From: Desulfolinea sp050305405
GTDB taxonomy: Bacteria > Chloroflexota > Anaerolineae > Anaerolineales > Villigracilaceae
DNA length: 64,000 nt
NCBI GenBank assembly: GCA_050305405.1
Contig: JBNLFG010000001.1
Location: forward strand, 248,001-312,000
Direction: 5' to 3'
Shown here in pieces: positions 42,156-50,177 of the stretch. The notes beneath the pieces are model-generated. The model was not told the DNA's origin. It saw only the letters and a list, made by a program, of their open reading frames with translations, and did not search any database. Each line of letters begins with the position of its first letter. The first letter of the stretch is position 1. The position numbers were made by a program, and so were the translations under genes.

Positions 42156-42797
42156 ATGTCAGGAGTACGTTTTTTAGCGACAACAGCCTGCCTTGTTTTC
42201 ATGTTCGTAATTGCAGGATGTAATCCTGCTCCAGTAGCATCAACTCCAACCCCAGTTATAGAAACTTCAAATTTACCAACGCCAGCTTCTACTTTGTCTG
42301 AACTCATTCGTGGCGCTTCCAGTGAAGACATGGCCGTTAGGCTCGTCTCAATTTATGCATTAGAAAGTTATAGTTCGCATGTTGATGAAGTAACTCCTCT
42401 GCTTATAGAAAATCTAAAATCAAATGATTCTGACATTCGTGAAGCAGCGGCTTATGTTCTTGGTACCTTTGGTTCTAAAGCCAATATTGCTGTTCCAGAC
42501 TTAATAATCCTTTTAAAAGATCGTTCGTCTCATGTAAAAAGAGAGGCTATTATTGCATTAGAATTTATTGGGGACACCACTGCTGTTCCCGATTTAGCAA
42601 ACATGCTTTTTATTTATGAAAAAGATTTTTTAGGCATCAACGCTGCTGAAGCAATTAGCTCAATAACAGGAGAGAATTTCTCTAATTCTGGCAGAGGAGT
42701 GTATGAAATGAATGAGCAAGGAATCACTCTTATTGTGTTAGATGCACAAAAATGGTGGGAAGAAGAAGGGCAATTTCAAGATTGGGATAATCAGTAA
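42156..42797 (+). CDS. HEAT-repeat lipoprotein, captured gene 3
   Basis: A 213-residue lipoprotein. The signal peptide ends at FVIAGC (cysteine 22), then a Pro/Thr-rich linker. Three or four HEAT-like repeats (about residues 50-155) include DIREAAAYVLGTFG and HVKREAIIALEFIGD. A C-terminal acidic, tryptophan-rich tail ends the protein. GGAG six bases before ATG 42156 sets the start. AT-rich. HEAT repeats suggest protein binding outside the cell. It lies exactly between a yqeB 3' copy and an S10 5' copy, the clearest case of a captured gene. Confidence 0.8.
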   Translation: MSGVRFLATTACLVFMFVIAGCNPAPVASTPTPVIETSNLPTPASTLSELIRGASSEDMAVRLVSIYALESYSSHVDEVTPLLIENLKSNDSDIREAAAYVLGTFGSKANIAVPDLIILLKDRSSHVKREAIIALEFIGDTTAVPDLANMLFIYEKDFLGINAAEAISSITGENFSNSGRGVYEMNEQGITLIVLDAQKWWEEEGQFQDWDNQ

Positions 42798-42810
42798 ATT
42801 TATACCGTTT

Positions 42811-42910
42811 AGGAGAAAAAATGACCGAAGAAACCAAACCCGAAGAAAAGAAAGAAAAGAACGGCAAAGAGCCGCAAGACAACCTCGTCACCAGCCAGCC
42901 AGCGTCATGA
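42811..42910 (+). pseudogene. Truncated copy of the S10 5' end (copy 2)
   Basis: Starting with the ribosome site AGGAGAAAAA, it matches the real S10 start at 43973-44066 closely (MTEETKPEEKKEK against MTDETKPEEKKEK). After TSQ it departs and the frame ends at TGA 42908. The departure is a join to the yqeB 3' end. Confidence 0.88.
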
Positions 42911-42996
42911 TCTCCGACAAATCCCTCGCGCTGGGCGGCAGTGTCCTTGAAGCGATTTTGAGTCGGGATGAGATGCGTAGAAAGTTGTGGAAATAG
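42907..42996 (+). pseudogene. Truncated copy of the yqeB 3' end (copy 3)
   Basis: It begins at the joint with the S10 copy and ends in a stop at 42996, so it is again exactly 90 bases long. The 29-residue product differs at 4 positions from real YqeB, mostly at the end (MRRKLWK against IRKELWD). The join with the S10 copy falls in a shared 'CA(T)' base run. Confidence 0.88.
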
Positions 42997-43025
42997 CAAG
43001 TCACCCAAAGACAGCTTATTTATAT

Positions 43026-43856
43026 TTATTCGATCTCAGTATTCGGTTGTTGGCTTGCGGGAATGATGCGTCTTATAATTTTTAATGCGAGCATAGGCTG
43101 TAAATACATCAATAAGGAATTAAGCATTATTCCGAACTCCGCAGGCAATTTTAAACTTGCAAGCCCAATCAAAAATAAACCGACAGACAATACCACTGCC
43201 TGAAAATAAATATTTTCATATAAAAGATGCTTATCTTCAGAATAATCAAGATCACAACTTGGCAAGTGCTTTTTTATTTCATCTACCAGCAAATGAAAAT
43301 CATCTATTGAAGTCGGCACAAAACTAAAACCAACCCAATTTGGATAATTCTTTGAGAATAAATTAATGTATCGCTTCTCAGTCGAAGCGTAATAACCACG
43401 AAAATAACCCCAGGGAATGAGTTTTCCTGCAAAATAAATACCTTGTTTCCCAATTGCCACATATCGTGTTTTCGCAAAAAGGTTTTCGAAGGGACGAGCT
43501 ATCAATTTACCAAACAGATATCCAGAAATCCAAACAGCATAAAAACAGAAGAAAACAGATACAAATAACCATAAAAGGTTTTTAGGATAAAGGATCAAGT
43601 TGCTATCCCTTAGTTTGAAAAATAAAAGAAATAATAGTAAAAATCCTATTAATGCTCTCCCTATTTCTAAAATCATCATAAGTATCCATGCGGAGAGATC
43701 AACCTCCCCTTCACGAACCACCTTTTCTGTGATGTCAAGAATCGCACCTTTATAGTTTCTTTTACCACGCATCTGTTTTATAAATATAATGTGATGATAT
43801 GCCCCAAAAATCACTCTACCAAAAAAAATAAAAATCACAAGATTTACAAAAACCAT
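43026..43856 (-). CDS. Polytopic membrane protein of unknown function, captured gene 4
   Basis: A 276-residue membrane protein with helices at about residues 3-25, 58-85, 93-118 and 225-262. Between the third and last lie about 90 soluble residues with YVAIGKQGIYFAGKLIPWGY, resembling a PH-like domain. No family assigned. AAGGAG 5-6 bases before ATG 43856 decides the start over 43922. AT-rich and inverted relative to its flanks. It lies between yqeB copy 3 and the true S10 gene start. Confidence 0.72.
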   Translation of the reverse strand: MVFVNLVIFIFFGRVIFGAYHHIIFIKQMRGKRNYKGAILDITEKVVREGEVDLSAWILMMILEIGRALIGFLLLFLLFFKLRDSNLILYPKNLLWLFVSVFFCFYAVWISGYLFGKLIARPFENLFAKTRYVAIGKQGIYFAGKLIPWGYFRGYYASTEKRYINLFSKNYPNWVGFSFVPTSIDDFHLLVDEIKKHLPSCDLDYSEDKHLLYENIYFQAVVLSVGLFLIGLASLKLPAEFGIMLNSLLMYLQPMLALKIIRRIIPASQQPNTEIE

Positions 43857-43982
43857 ATTCGCTCCTTCACTATCCCAACTATGCTTTAGACAGCCACCTA
43901 ATATTGAAAAGCTAAACTCCATTATACAACGCGAAACAAACTATTTCTAATTTCTCGGAATAAAATAAAAACAGGAGAAAAA

Positions 43983-45497
43983 ATGACCGACGAAACCAAA
44001 CCCGAAGAAAAGAAAGAGAAAAACGGCAAAGAGCCGCAAGACAACCTCGTCACCAGCCAGCACAGCGTCACCATTGGCGGGAAAGAGATCAAATACAGCG
44101 TCACCACAGGCACGATGGTGCTCAAGGAAGAATCGGATAAAGGCGGCGATGCCAAGAACGAGAACGAAGGCTACAAACCCAAAGCCGAGATCTTCTTCAC
44201 CGCCTACACCCTCGAGCGTGACGAATCCGTCCCCGACGCCGAACACCGCCGCACCCGCCCGATCACCTTCGCCTTCAACGGCGGACCAGGCTCCTCGTCC
44301 GTTTGGCTGCATCTCGGCGTGCTCGGTCCGCGCCGCGTGGAGATGGGCGACGCAGGCGCACTCACCCCGCCGCCCTATCGCCTGATCGACAACGACTACT
44401 CCCTGCTCGATACCACCGATCTGGTTTTCATCGATCCCGTCACCACGGGCTACAGCCGCGCCGTCGAGGGCGAAAACCCCAAGCAGTTCCACAACTTCAA
44501 AAAGGATATCGAATCCGTTGGGGATTTCATCCGCCTGTACACCACGCGCTACAACCGCTGGGTCTCGCCAAAGTATTTGGCAGGTGAATCGTACGGCACC
44601 ACCCGTTCGGCAGGGCTATCAGGCTACTTACAGGAGCGTCACGGGATGTATTTCAACGGCATCCTGCTCATCTCCTCCGTCCTCAACTTCCAGACCATCC
44701 TTTTCCGCGCGGGCAACGACCTCCCCTACATCGTCTACATCCCCTCCTACGCCGCCACCGCCTGGTATCACAAGCGTCTGGATGCCGATCTCCAAAAAGA
44801 CCTGCGCGCCACGCTCAAAGAAGCCGAAGATTTTGCCATCAACGAATATGCCCCCGCCCTGCTCAAAGGCGACTCGATGAGCGCCGAGGAACGCGCCAAT
44901 ATCGTCACCAAGCTCGCCCGCTATACTGGACTTTCGACGGATTACATCGAGCAGACGAATCTGCGCCCCGAGATCATCCGCTTTACGAAGGAACTCCAAC
45001 GGGATGCGCGACGCACGACGGGTCGGCTGGATAGCCGTTTTACGGGCATCGACCGTGATTCCGCAGGGGAGTACTGGGAACACGACCCGAGCATGAGTGC
45101 CATTATGGGACCCTATACCGCCACGTTTTACGACTATATGCGCACCGAACTCGGCTACGAAAACGACCTGCCCTACGAAATTCTCTCCCGCCGTGTGCAT
45201 CCCTGGGGCTACCAGAACGTCGAGAACGAATACCTGAACGTCGCCGAAACCCTGCGCAAAGCCATGTCGATGAACACCTTCCTGAAAGTCTTCGTCGCCA
45301 ACGGCTACTACGACCTCGCAACGCCCTACTTCGCCACCCGCTACACCTTCAACGGCATGGACCTCGACGAAAGCCTGCGCGCCAATTACACGATGACCTT
45401 CTACGAAGCGGGGCACATGATGTACGTCCATATCCCATCGCTGGCGCAGTTGAAGGATGATATGGCGAAGTTTATTGAAGGTTCGACGAATCTTTAA
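43983..45497 (+). CDS. S10 family serine carboxypeptidase-like protein
   Basis: A 504-residue peptidase S10 protein. FNGGPGSSSVWLHLG near residue 105 forms the oxyanion hole. The nucleophile serine is in GESYGTTRS near residue 203. NGYYDLATPY holds the acid near residue 440 and AGHMMYVH the histidine near residue 480. Bacterial members lack a signal peptide, as here; the first 55 residues are charged and lysine/glutamate-rich, then a beta-region leads to the catalytic domain. AGGAG 6 bases upstream precedes the ATG. Its first ~90 bases occur twice in partial form at the captured-gene flanks. Confidence 0.9.
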   Translation: MTDETKPEEKKEKNGKEPQDNLVTSQHSVTIGGKEIKYSVTTGTMVLKEESDKGGDAKNENEGYKPKAEIFFTAYTLERDESVPDAEHRRTRPITFAFNGGPGSSSVWLHLGVLGPRRVEMGDAGALTPPPYRLIDNDYSLLDTTDLVFIDPVTTGYSRAVEGENPKQFHNFKKDIESVGDFIRLYTTRYNRWVSPKYLAGESYGTTRSAGLSGYLQERHGMYFNGILLISSVLNFQTILFRAGNDLPYIVYIPSYAATAWYHKRLDADLQKDLRATLKEAEDFAINEYAPALLKGDSMSAEERANIVTKLARYTGLSTDYIEQTNLRPEIIRFTKELQRDARRTTGRLDSRFTGIDRDSAGEYWEHDPSMSAIMGPYTATFYDYMRTELGYENDLPYEILSRRVHPWGYQNVENEYLNVAETLRKAMSMNTFLKVFVANGYYDLATPYFATRYTFNGMDLDESLRANYTMTFYEAGHMMYVHIPSLAQLKDDMAKFIEGSTNL

Positions 45498-45665
45498 CAC
45501 GAAGGGCACGAAGATGTGCATTGCATCTACCAGATGCGTTGCACATCGGGTCTTGCAAACTATCATCTTTTGAAAACCCGACTTGCAACGCACTTTGCAA
45601 GTGCAATGCAAGTCTTTCAACCAAACAAAAGAAAAAACTTCGTGCCCCTTTGTGACCTTCGTGTT
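45496..45665. repeat. 170-base foldback element between S10 and yqeC-mocA
   Basis: Nested arms: AACACGAAG/CTTCGTGTT (45496-45504, 45657-45665), GGGCACGAAG/CTTCGTGCCC (45504-45513, 45638-45647), TGCATTGCA/TGCAATGCA (45517-45525, 45602-45610), TGCGTTGCA/TGCAACGCA (45535-45543, 45584-45592) and CGGGT/ACCCG (45547-45551, 45576-45580). It fills the whole gap and contains no gene. Confidence 0.75.
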
Positions 45666-45677
45666 TAATTTCTCCAA

Positions 45678-47075
45678 ATGAAAAAACACTCTCTCACCCT
45701 CGCCAAAGCCCTGCGCCTTGACCAAATCCCCGCCCCGCGCGTGGCGTTCGTCGGTGCGGGTGGAAAGACGACCGCCCTCTTCCAAGCCGCGCGGGAGCTG
45801 GCTCCCTGCATCGTCACGACGACCACGCATCTCGGCGCGTGGCAGGCGGCTGAAGCGAATGAGCATATCGTCGTTGGTGAGCATGATTCCATACAAGATC
45901 GCCTAAACCATTCTGGCTACGCGCAAAAAAAAAGCGTAGTTTTGGTCACAGGCGCAGAAAAGAAAAACCGCCTGACATCACTCAGCGATGACGATCTTGA
46001 TTGGCTGGCGGAGTATTGTGAATCCCATTCCCTGCCCCTGCTCATCGAAGCGGACGGCGCACGCGGCAGACCGCTCAAAGCGCCGAAAGCGCATGAGCCG
46101 GTCATCCCTGAATTTGTGGATGCTGTTGTGGTTGTAGCGGGGCTTTCTGGAATTGGGCAGAAGCTGGAAGATGCTGTTTATAATGCAGAGGCATTTGGAG
46201 AATTGGGAGTTGGGAATCGGAAATTGGTCACGGCGGAGATGCTGGCAAGCGTTTTGATGCACGACAAGGGCGGGCTAAAGAGTATTCCGCAGAATGCACG
46301 AAAAATAGCGCTACTCAACCAAGCGGATACGCTAGAACTGCAAGCCATCGGCGGAAAAATCGCCAAAGAACTCATATCCCCTCGTAGTAAGGACTTTAGT
46401 CCTTCACCTTTGACGACTGAAGTCGTCACTACATGGGGATACGATGCCGCCATCGTCGCAAGCCTCCAACCTTCACCTTTCAACCTTCAAACCTTCGAAC
46501 CCGCATCTGCGATCATCCTCGCCGCAGGCTCATCATCCCGTTTTGGGGAGCCGAAACAATTGCTGGATTATCACGGCAAACCTTTTATCCGCGTCGTGGC
46601 AGAAACCGCATTGCAAGCAGAACTCGATCCGATTGTAGTTGTCACGGGCGCAGAACACGATAAAATAAGCGCTGTCCTTGCTGACTTGCCTGTGATCGTC
46701 GTTCAGAACCCAAACTGGGCAGACGGGCAGAGTTCATCCATTCAAGTTGGTGTAAAAAACTTAAACAAAAATACGGGGTCCGCATTTTTCCTACTGGCAG
46801 ATCAGCCGCACGTCACGCCGACGGTCATCCGCGCGCTCATCGAAGAACATGCACGGACGTTGCATCCCGTCATTGCGCCGATGGTCGAGGATCGACGGGC
46901 GAACCCTGTCTTGTTTGACCGGGTTACATTCTCTGCGCTGATGCAACTCAAAGGCGACATCGGCGGGCGCGGAATTTTCTCGAAGTTCCCGCCCAAGTAT
47001 ATTCATTGGAATGACTCGGGGCTGCTATTGGATGTCGACACGCCTGAGGCGTATCAAAAGTTGATTGAGCGGTAG
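45678..47075 (+). CDS. YqeC-MocA fusion, selenium-labile Mo cofactor maturation and cytidylyltransferase
   Basis: A 465-residue two-domain protein. Residues ~1-255 are YqeC-like, with an N-terminal nucleotide-binding loop AFVGAGGKTT near residue 22. Residues ~270-465 are a MocA/MobA-like nucleotidyltransferase (AIILAAGSSSRFGEPKQLL, then ADQPHVTP), likely attaching CMP to molybdopterin for the hydroxylase. The two parts are separate genes (yqeC, ygfJ/mocA) in many bacteria. The joint is made of DNA that looks like a dispersed palindrome (46384-46432). It lies in the molybdenum hydroxylase region, in line with its role. Confidence 0.85.
   Translation: MKKHSLTLAKALRLDQIPAPRVAFVGAGGKTTALFQAARELAPCIVTTTTHLGAWQAAEANEHIVVGEHDSIQDRLNHSGYAQKKSVVLVTGAEKKNRLTSLSDDDLDWLAEYCESHSLPLLIEADGARGRPLKAPKAHEPVIPEFVDAVVVVAGLSGIGQKLEDAVYNAEAFGELGVGNRKLVTAEMLASVLMHDKGGLKSIPQNARKIALLNQADTLELQAIGGKIAKELISPRSKDFSPSPLTTEVVTTWGYDAAIVASLQPSPFNLQTFEPASAIILAAGSSSRFGEPKQLLDYHGKPFIRVVAETALQAELDPIVVVTGAEHDKISAVLADLPVIVVQNPNWADGQSSSIQVGVKNLNKNTGSAFFLLADQPHVTPTVIRALIEEHARTLHPVIAPMVEDRRANPVLFDRVTFSALMQLKGDIGGRGIFSKFPPKYIHWNDSGLLLDVDTPEAYQKLIER
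46384..46432. repeat. Palindromic repeat inside the YqeC-MocA coding frame
   Basis: GTAGT...ACTAC flanks two inner hairpins: AAGGACTTTAGTCCTT and GACGACTGAAGTCGTC. It encodes RSKDFSPSPLTTEVVTT in frame, in the linker between the two enzyme domains. It looks like a mobile intergenic palindrome that landed in the fusion linker. Confidence 0.65.
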
Positions 47076-47106
47076 CAAGCTAAAGTCCGCGTGCGTATCG
47101 TATGAA

Positions 47107-47200
47107 TTTGCGAGCCCGACGCTTTTCGGGCGAAGCAATCTCATCATCCACCAGAAGACTGCTGCGGCGGTAAAGCTGCCTCGCAGAATCAGCAAATCAG
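47107..47200. repeat. Dispersed repeat, family 1, copy 2
   Basis: Has TTGCGAGCCCGACGC, GAAGCAATCTC, GCGGCGGTAAAGCTGCC and CTCGCAGAATCAGC. It precedes the lipid kinase gene. The second half is very similar to copy 4 at 62850-62941. Confidence 0.6.
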
Positions 47201-47209
47201 GATTTTTTT

Positions 47210-48127
47210 ATGAAATATCTAATCATTGTTAATCCCACATCCGGACGCGGCTATGCCGAGACCGTCATCCCGCAGATTGAAGAATGCCTGACCGCGCACG
47301 GCGTGGATTTTGAACTCAAACGCACCGAGCGTCCCTGGCACGCGGCGGAACTTGCTCAGAAGGCAGCGGGTGAGGGCGTGGACGTGGTCGTTGCGGCAAG
47401 CGGCGATGGCACCGCCAACGAGGTACTCAACGGCTTGATGCGCGCCCGCGCAGCGGGTTTCGACAAAACAGCGCTTGGATTACTGCCTATCGGCACGGGC
47501 AACGATTTTGCCTACGGCATGGGCGTTGGCGAGGAAATCAGTCAAAACTGCGCCACGCTAGCCGCGAACAAACGCATCCTAATGGATGTCGGCATCGTAC
47601 GCGGTGGTGACTTTCCCGAGGGGCGGTATTTTGGCAACGGGGTCGGGATCGGGTTTGATGCGGCGGTCGGGTTCGAAGCCGAAAAAGTACGTTTTACACG
47701 CGGTTTGTTGGCCTATCTCATCGCGGCCATGCGCACGGTTTTCCTGTACTACAAAGCCCCGACAGTTGAGATCACCTACAACGACGAAACCTTCACCCAG
47801 CCATCCCTGATGGTCTCGATTATGAACGGCCAGCGCATGGGCGGCGGTTTTTATATGGCGCCGAATGGCTCACCCACAGACGGCGAGCTTGATCTCTGCA
47901 TCGCCAGCGAAGCCCCAAAATTGCGCATCTTCCAACTGATCAATTTCTTTTTGAGCGGCACACAAGCGGGGCAGCCCGAGATCAAAACCGGACGCACAAA
48001 AAAGATCAGCATTAAGGCCATCAAGGGCACCCTACCCGCCCACTGTGACGGCGAAACCCTATGTTATAAAGGCGAACAACTGGATATAGAGATCATTCCC
48101 CAAACATTGGAATTTATCACTTCATGA
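47210..48127 (+). CDS. Diacylglycerol kinase-like (DagK/YegS) lipid kinase, copy 1
   Basis: A 305-residue DAGK-catalytic protein. VNPTSGRGYAE near residue 7 and SGDGTANEVLNGLM near residue 65 form the nucleotide-binding site; here the usual GGDGT reads SGDGT. GIGTGND-type LPIGTGNDFA near residue 95 follows. It would phosphorylate diacylglycerol or a related lipid in the cytoplasmic leaflet. The next gene, a paralogue of the same size, overlaps it by 4 bases, and PlsC follows. The three form an operon for membrane lipid synthesis. Confidence 0.9.
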   Translation: MKYLIIVNPTSGRGYAETVIPQIEECLTAHGVDFELKRTERPWHAAELAQKAAGEGVDVVVAASGDGTANEVLNGLMRARAAGFDKTALGLLPIGTGNDFAYGMGVGEEISQNCATLAANKRILMDVGIVRGGDFPEGRYFGNGVGIGFDAAVGFEAEKVRFTRGLLAYLIAAMRTVFLYYKAPTVEITYNDETFTQPSLMVSIMNGQRMGGGFYMAPNGSPTDGELDLCIASEAPKLRIFQLINFFLSGTQAGQPEIKTGRTKKISIKAIKGTLPAHCDGETLCYKGEQLDIEIIPQTLEFITS

Positions 48128-49038
48128 AATATCTCGTCATTGCCAACCCCACCAGCAGACGCGGAAAAGCTGCTACGCAAATTCCATTGATCGAACAGAG
48201 ACTGCGCGAATACGCCCTTGATTTTGACTTGGTGCGCACCCAAAAAGCTGGACACGCCATTCAGCTTGCTACGCAGGCTGCCACCGACGGCTACGACGTA
48301 GTCATTGGCGTCGGCGGGGATGGCACGATTAACGAAGTCGTCAACGGGCTGATGCGCGCCCGCAAAACGGAGAAACACCAACCCACGCTCGGCATCATCA
48401 GCATCGGCACCGGCAACGATTTCATCGCCGGATTGGGGCAAGAGCAGGGTGTTGACCCCGCCTGCGCATTAATTGCCAAGAACGAACGTCGCAAAATCGA
48501 CATCGGTCATGTTATCGCAGACGAAGCGCCTGACGGGCGTTATTTTGCTAATGGCCTCGGGATTGGTTTTGACGCGGCGGGCGGCGTGCTGGCAGAAAAG
48601 ATCATCTGGCCGCGCGGCTTTCTCTCCTATTTGATTGCTGCCCTGCAAAACATCTTTCTCTATTACAGCGCCCCGACACTGGAAATGCTGATCAACGAAG
48701 AAAAGATCAGTATGCCCGCCCTGCTCGTTTCGGTGATGAACGGACGTCGCGTTGCAGGCGGCTTCCAGACAGCCCCGAACGCCCTCGTCGATGATGGCCT
48801 TTTCGATATCTGCATCGCAGAAGAAGTCAGTCGTCCACGCATGCTCACGCTTTTGCCTCTCTTTCTCAAAGGCACGCAAATCAATCAGCCGGAAATTCAA
48901 ATGAAACAAGCAAAAGGGCTTAAAATAAGCGCACTAAAAGGCACGATGCCCATCCATACTGATGGAGAGGTTATCTGCCAGCAGAGCAAGGAAGCCACAA
49001 TTCAATTACTCCCTGATGCGCTCGAAATTATTGGATAA
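48124..49038 (+). CDS. Diacylglycerol kinase-like lipid kinase, copy 2
   Basis: A 304-residue paralogue of the gene before it. Here the motif is the canonical GGDGTINEVVNGLM near residue 62, and GTGNDF near residue 95. The two share the same layout throughout (for example ANGLGIGFDAAGG against GNGVGIGFDAAVG), so a tandem duplication is likely. The start overlaps the upstream stop by 4 bases, with ATGA coupling. It should phosphorylate a lipid too; whether the two have different substrates is unknown. Confidence 0.9.
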   Translation: MKYLVIANPTSRRGKAATQIPLIEQRLREYALDFDLVRTQKAGHAIQLATQAATDGYDVVIGVGGDGTINEVVNGLMRARKTEKHQPTLGIISIGTGNDFIAGLGQEQGVDPACALIAKNERRKIDIGHVIADEAPDGRYFANGLGIGFDAAGGVLAEKIIWPRGFLSYLIAALQNIFLYYSAPTLEMLINEEKISMPALLVSVMNGRRVAGGFQTAPNALVDDGLFDICIAEEVSRPRMLTLLPLFLKGTQINQPEIQMKQAKGLKISALKGTMPIHTDGEVICQQSKEATIQLLPDALEIIG

Positions 49039-49041
49039 TCT

Positions 49042-49719
49042 ATGATCAAACAAAGCCTAACGCACCGCCTAATGACAGGAATCGTCCGATTTGGCACCGG
49101 CATTCTTTGCAAGATCGACAAAGCCGAACTAGCTAAAGTCCCCAAAGAAGGTCCGCTGATCGCTTATGCCAATCATATCGGTCAACTCGAAGTCCCCCTG
49201 ATCTTTTCTTATCTTCAACCACGTCCCGTCACTGCGATGGCAAAAGCCGAATCTTGGGACAATTGGTTTTTCAATTGGCTTTTCGACGTTTGGAAACTGA
49301 TCCCCGTACGACGCGGCGAAGCGGACATGGACGCTATGCGCCAATCCATAAAAATGGTCAATGATGGCTATATCTTCGGAATTTCCCCCGAAGGCACACG
49401 TAGTGGTGACGGGAAATTACTCCCTGCACACCCCGGTATCGTGCCGATTGCACTAAAAACAGGCGCACCACTCATCCCCGTCGCACATTTCGGTACGGAG
49501 GAGTTCCCCGAGAATGTCAAGAAATTCAAACGGACAGACTTTCACATCCGCGTGGGAAAGCCATTCAAGCTGGACGCAGGCGGCGAGCGCGTCACCAAGC
49601 AAGTACGACAGGAAATGGTCGATGAGATGATGATCGAGTTGGCGAAGCTGCTACCAGAAGAGTATCGCGGTGCGTATGCGGATATAGATAGAGAGTTGAA
49701 ATATATTCGTTATCAATAA
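49042..49719 (+). CDS. PlsC-type acyltransferase with H-x4-E motif
   Basis: A 225-residue 1-acyl-glycerol-3-phosphate acyltransferase-like protein, which would put the second acyl chain on lysophosphatidic acid. Motif I is NHIGQLE where the family has NHxSxxD, so glutamate replaces the catalytic-dyad aspartate. Motif III SPEGTRSGDGKL and motif IV PLIPVA are normal. A hydrophobic segment near the start may be membrane-bound. It starts 3 bases after the second lipid kinase stop. With both kinases upstream, a local phospholipid pathway is likely. Confidence 0.88.
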   Translation: MIKQSLTHRLMTGIVRFGTGILCKIDKAELAKVPKEGPLIAYANHIGQLEVPLIFSYLQPRPVTAMAKAESWDNWFFNWLFDVWKLIPVRRGEADMDAMRQSIKMVNDGYIFGISPEGTRSGDGKLLPAHPGIVPIALKTGAPLIPVAHFGTEEFPENVKKFKRTDFHIRVGKPFKLDAGGERVTKQVRQEMVDEMMIELAKLLPEEYRGAYADIDRELKYIRYQ

Positions 49720-49737
49720 TGTCATATCACAGAAGAT

Positions 49738-49777
49738 AAGGCTTCCGAAGTTTTAGAAACTTCGGAAGCCTTTTTTT
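49738..49777 (+). terminator. Terminator of the lipid-kinase/PlsC operon
   Basis: A 16-bp perfect stem (49738-49753 with 49757-49772), loop TAG, then seven T in all. Confidence 0.95.
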
Positions 49778-49874
49778 AAGTTCTTATATCTCTCAAATTG
49801 TATTTCATCCCCAAACCTGCTATTGTTTAAGTAGAGGGAACTTTAACCGTTCACAAATTGCTAAGGAGAATCTG

Positions 49875-50177
49875 ATGACTGACTGGAATGAAATTCTGGA
49901 AAACATCCAACATGCCATGCAAGCCGTGGACGAAACGCAGCACATCAGCAACAAACTCCGCGCCGAACCCAGCCCTGAGATCATCGACGAATTCCATCAA
50001 CAAGCCGAAGAACTCTGCCAACGTCTCACAGCCATGAACAGCATGCTCAAAAAGGGCAGTACGTTTGCGCTGGAAGAACTGACAGAGCAACTCAGTCATA
50101 TTTTCAGCGACAAGCCAAAAACCTATCGCAAAACAGCCCAATACCCCACCAAAGAAACTGTCAAAGAACCCCGCTAA
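49875..50177 (+). CDS. Small helical hypothetical protein
   Basis: A 100-residue, helical, glutamate/glutamine-rich protein with a coiled-coil-like stretch (about 30-72). The C-terminal 20 residues are basic. I do not recognise a family. TAAGGAG lies 7 bases before the start. It ends convergently with the GNAT gene, sharing 4 bases. Confidence 0.6.
   Translation: MTDWNEILENIQHAMQAVDETQHISNKLRAEPSPEIIDEFHQQAEELCQRLTAMNSMLKKGSTFALEELTEQLSHIFSDKPKTYRKTAQYPTKETVKEPR

Noticed and set aside
42742..42996. An 84-residue frame ending in a YqeB-like tail
   Set aside because: It is made of an out-of-frame reading of the HEAT lipoprotein end and S10 copy, joined to a yqeB fragment. It is a remnant, not a gene.
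39479..47075. Selenoprotein in the Mo hydroxylase
   Set aside because: The Mo subunit frame has no internal TGA, and selA, selB and selD are not in the window. The selenium link rests only on YqeB and YqeC family names.
49875..50177. Exonuclease VII small subunit
   Set aside because: The length and helices are similar, but the usual motif pattern is absent and no xseA is adjacent.
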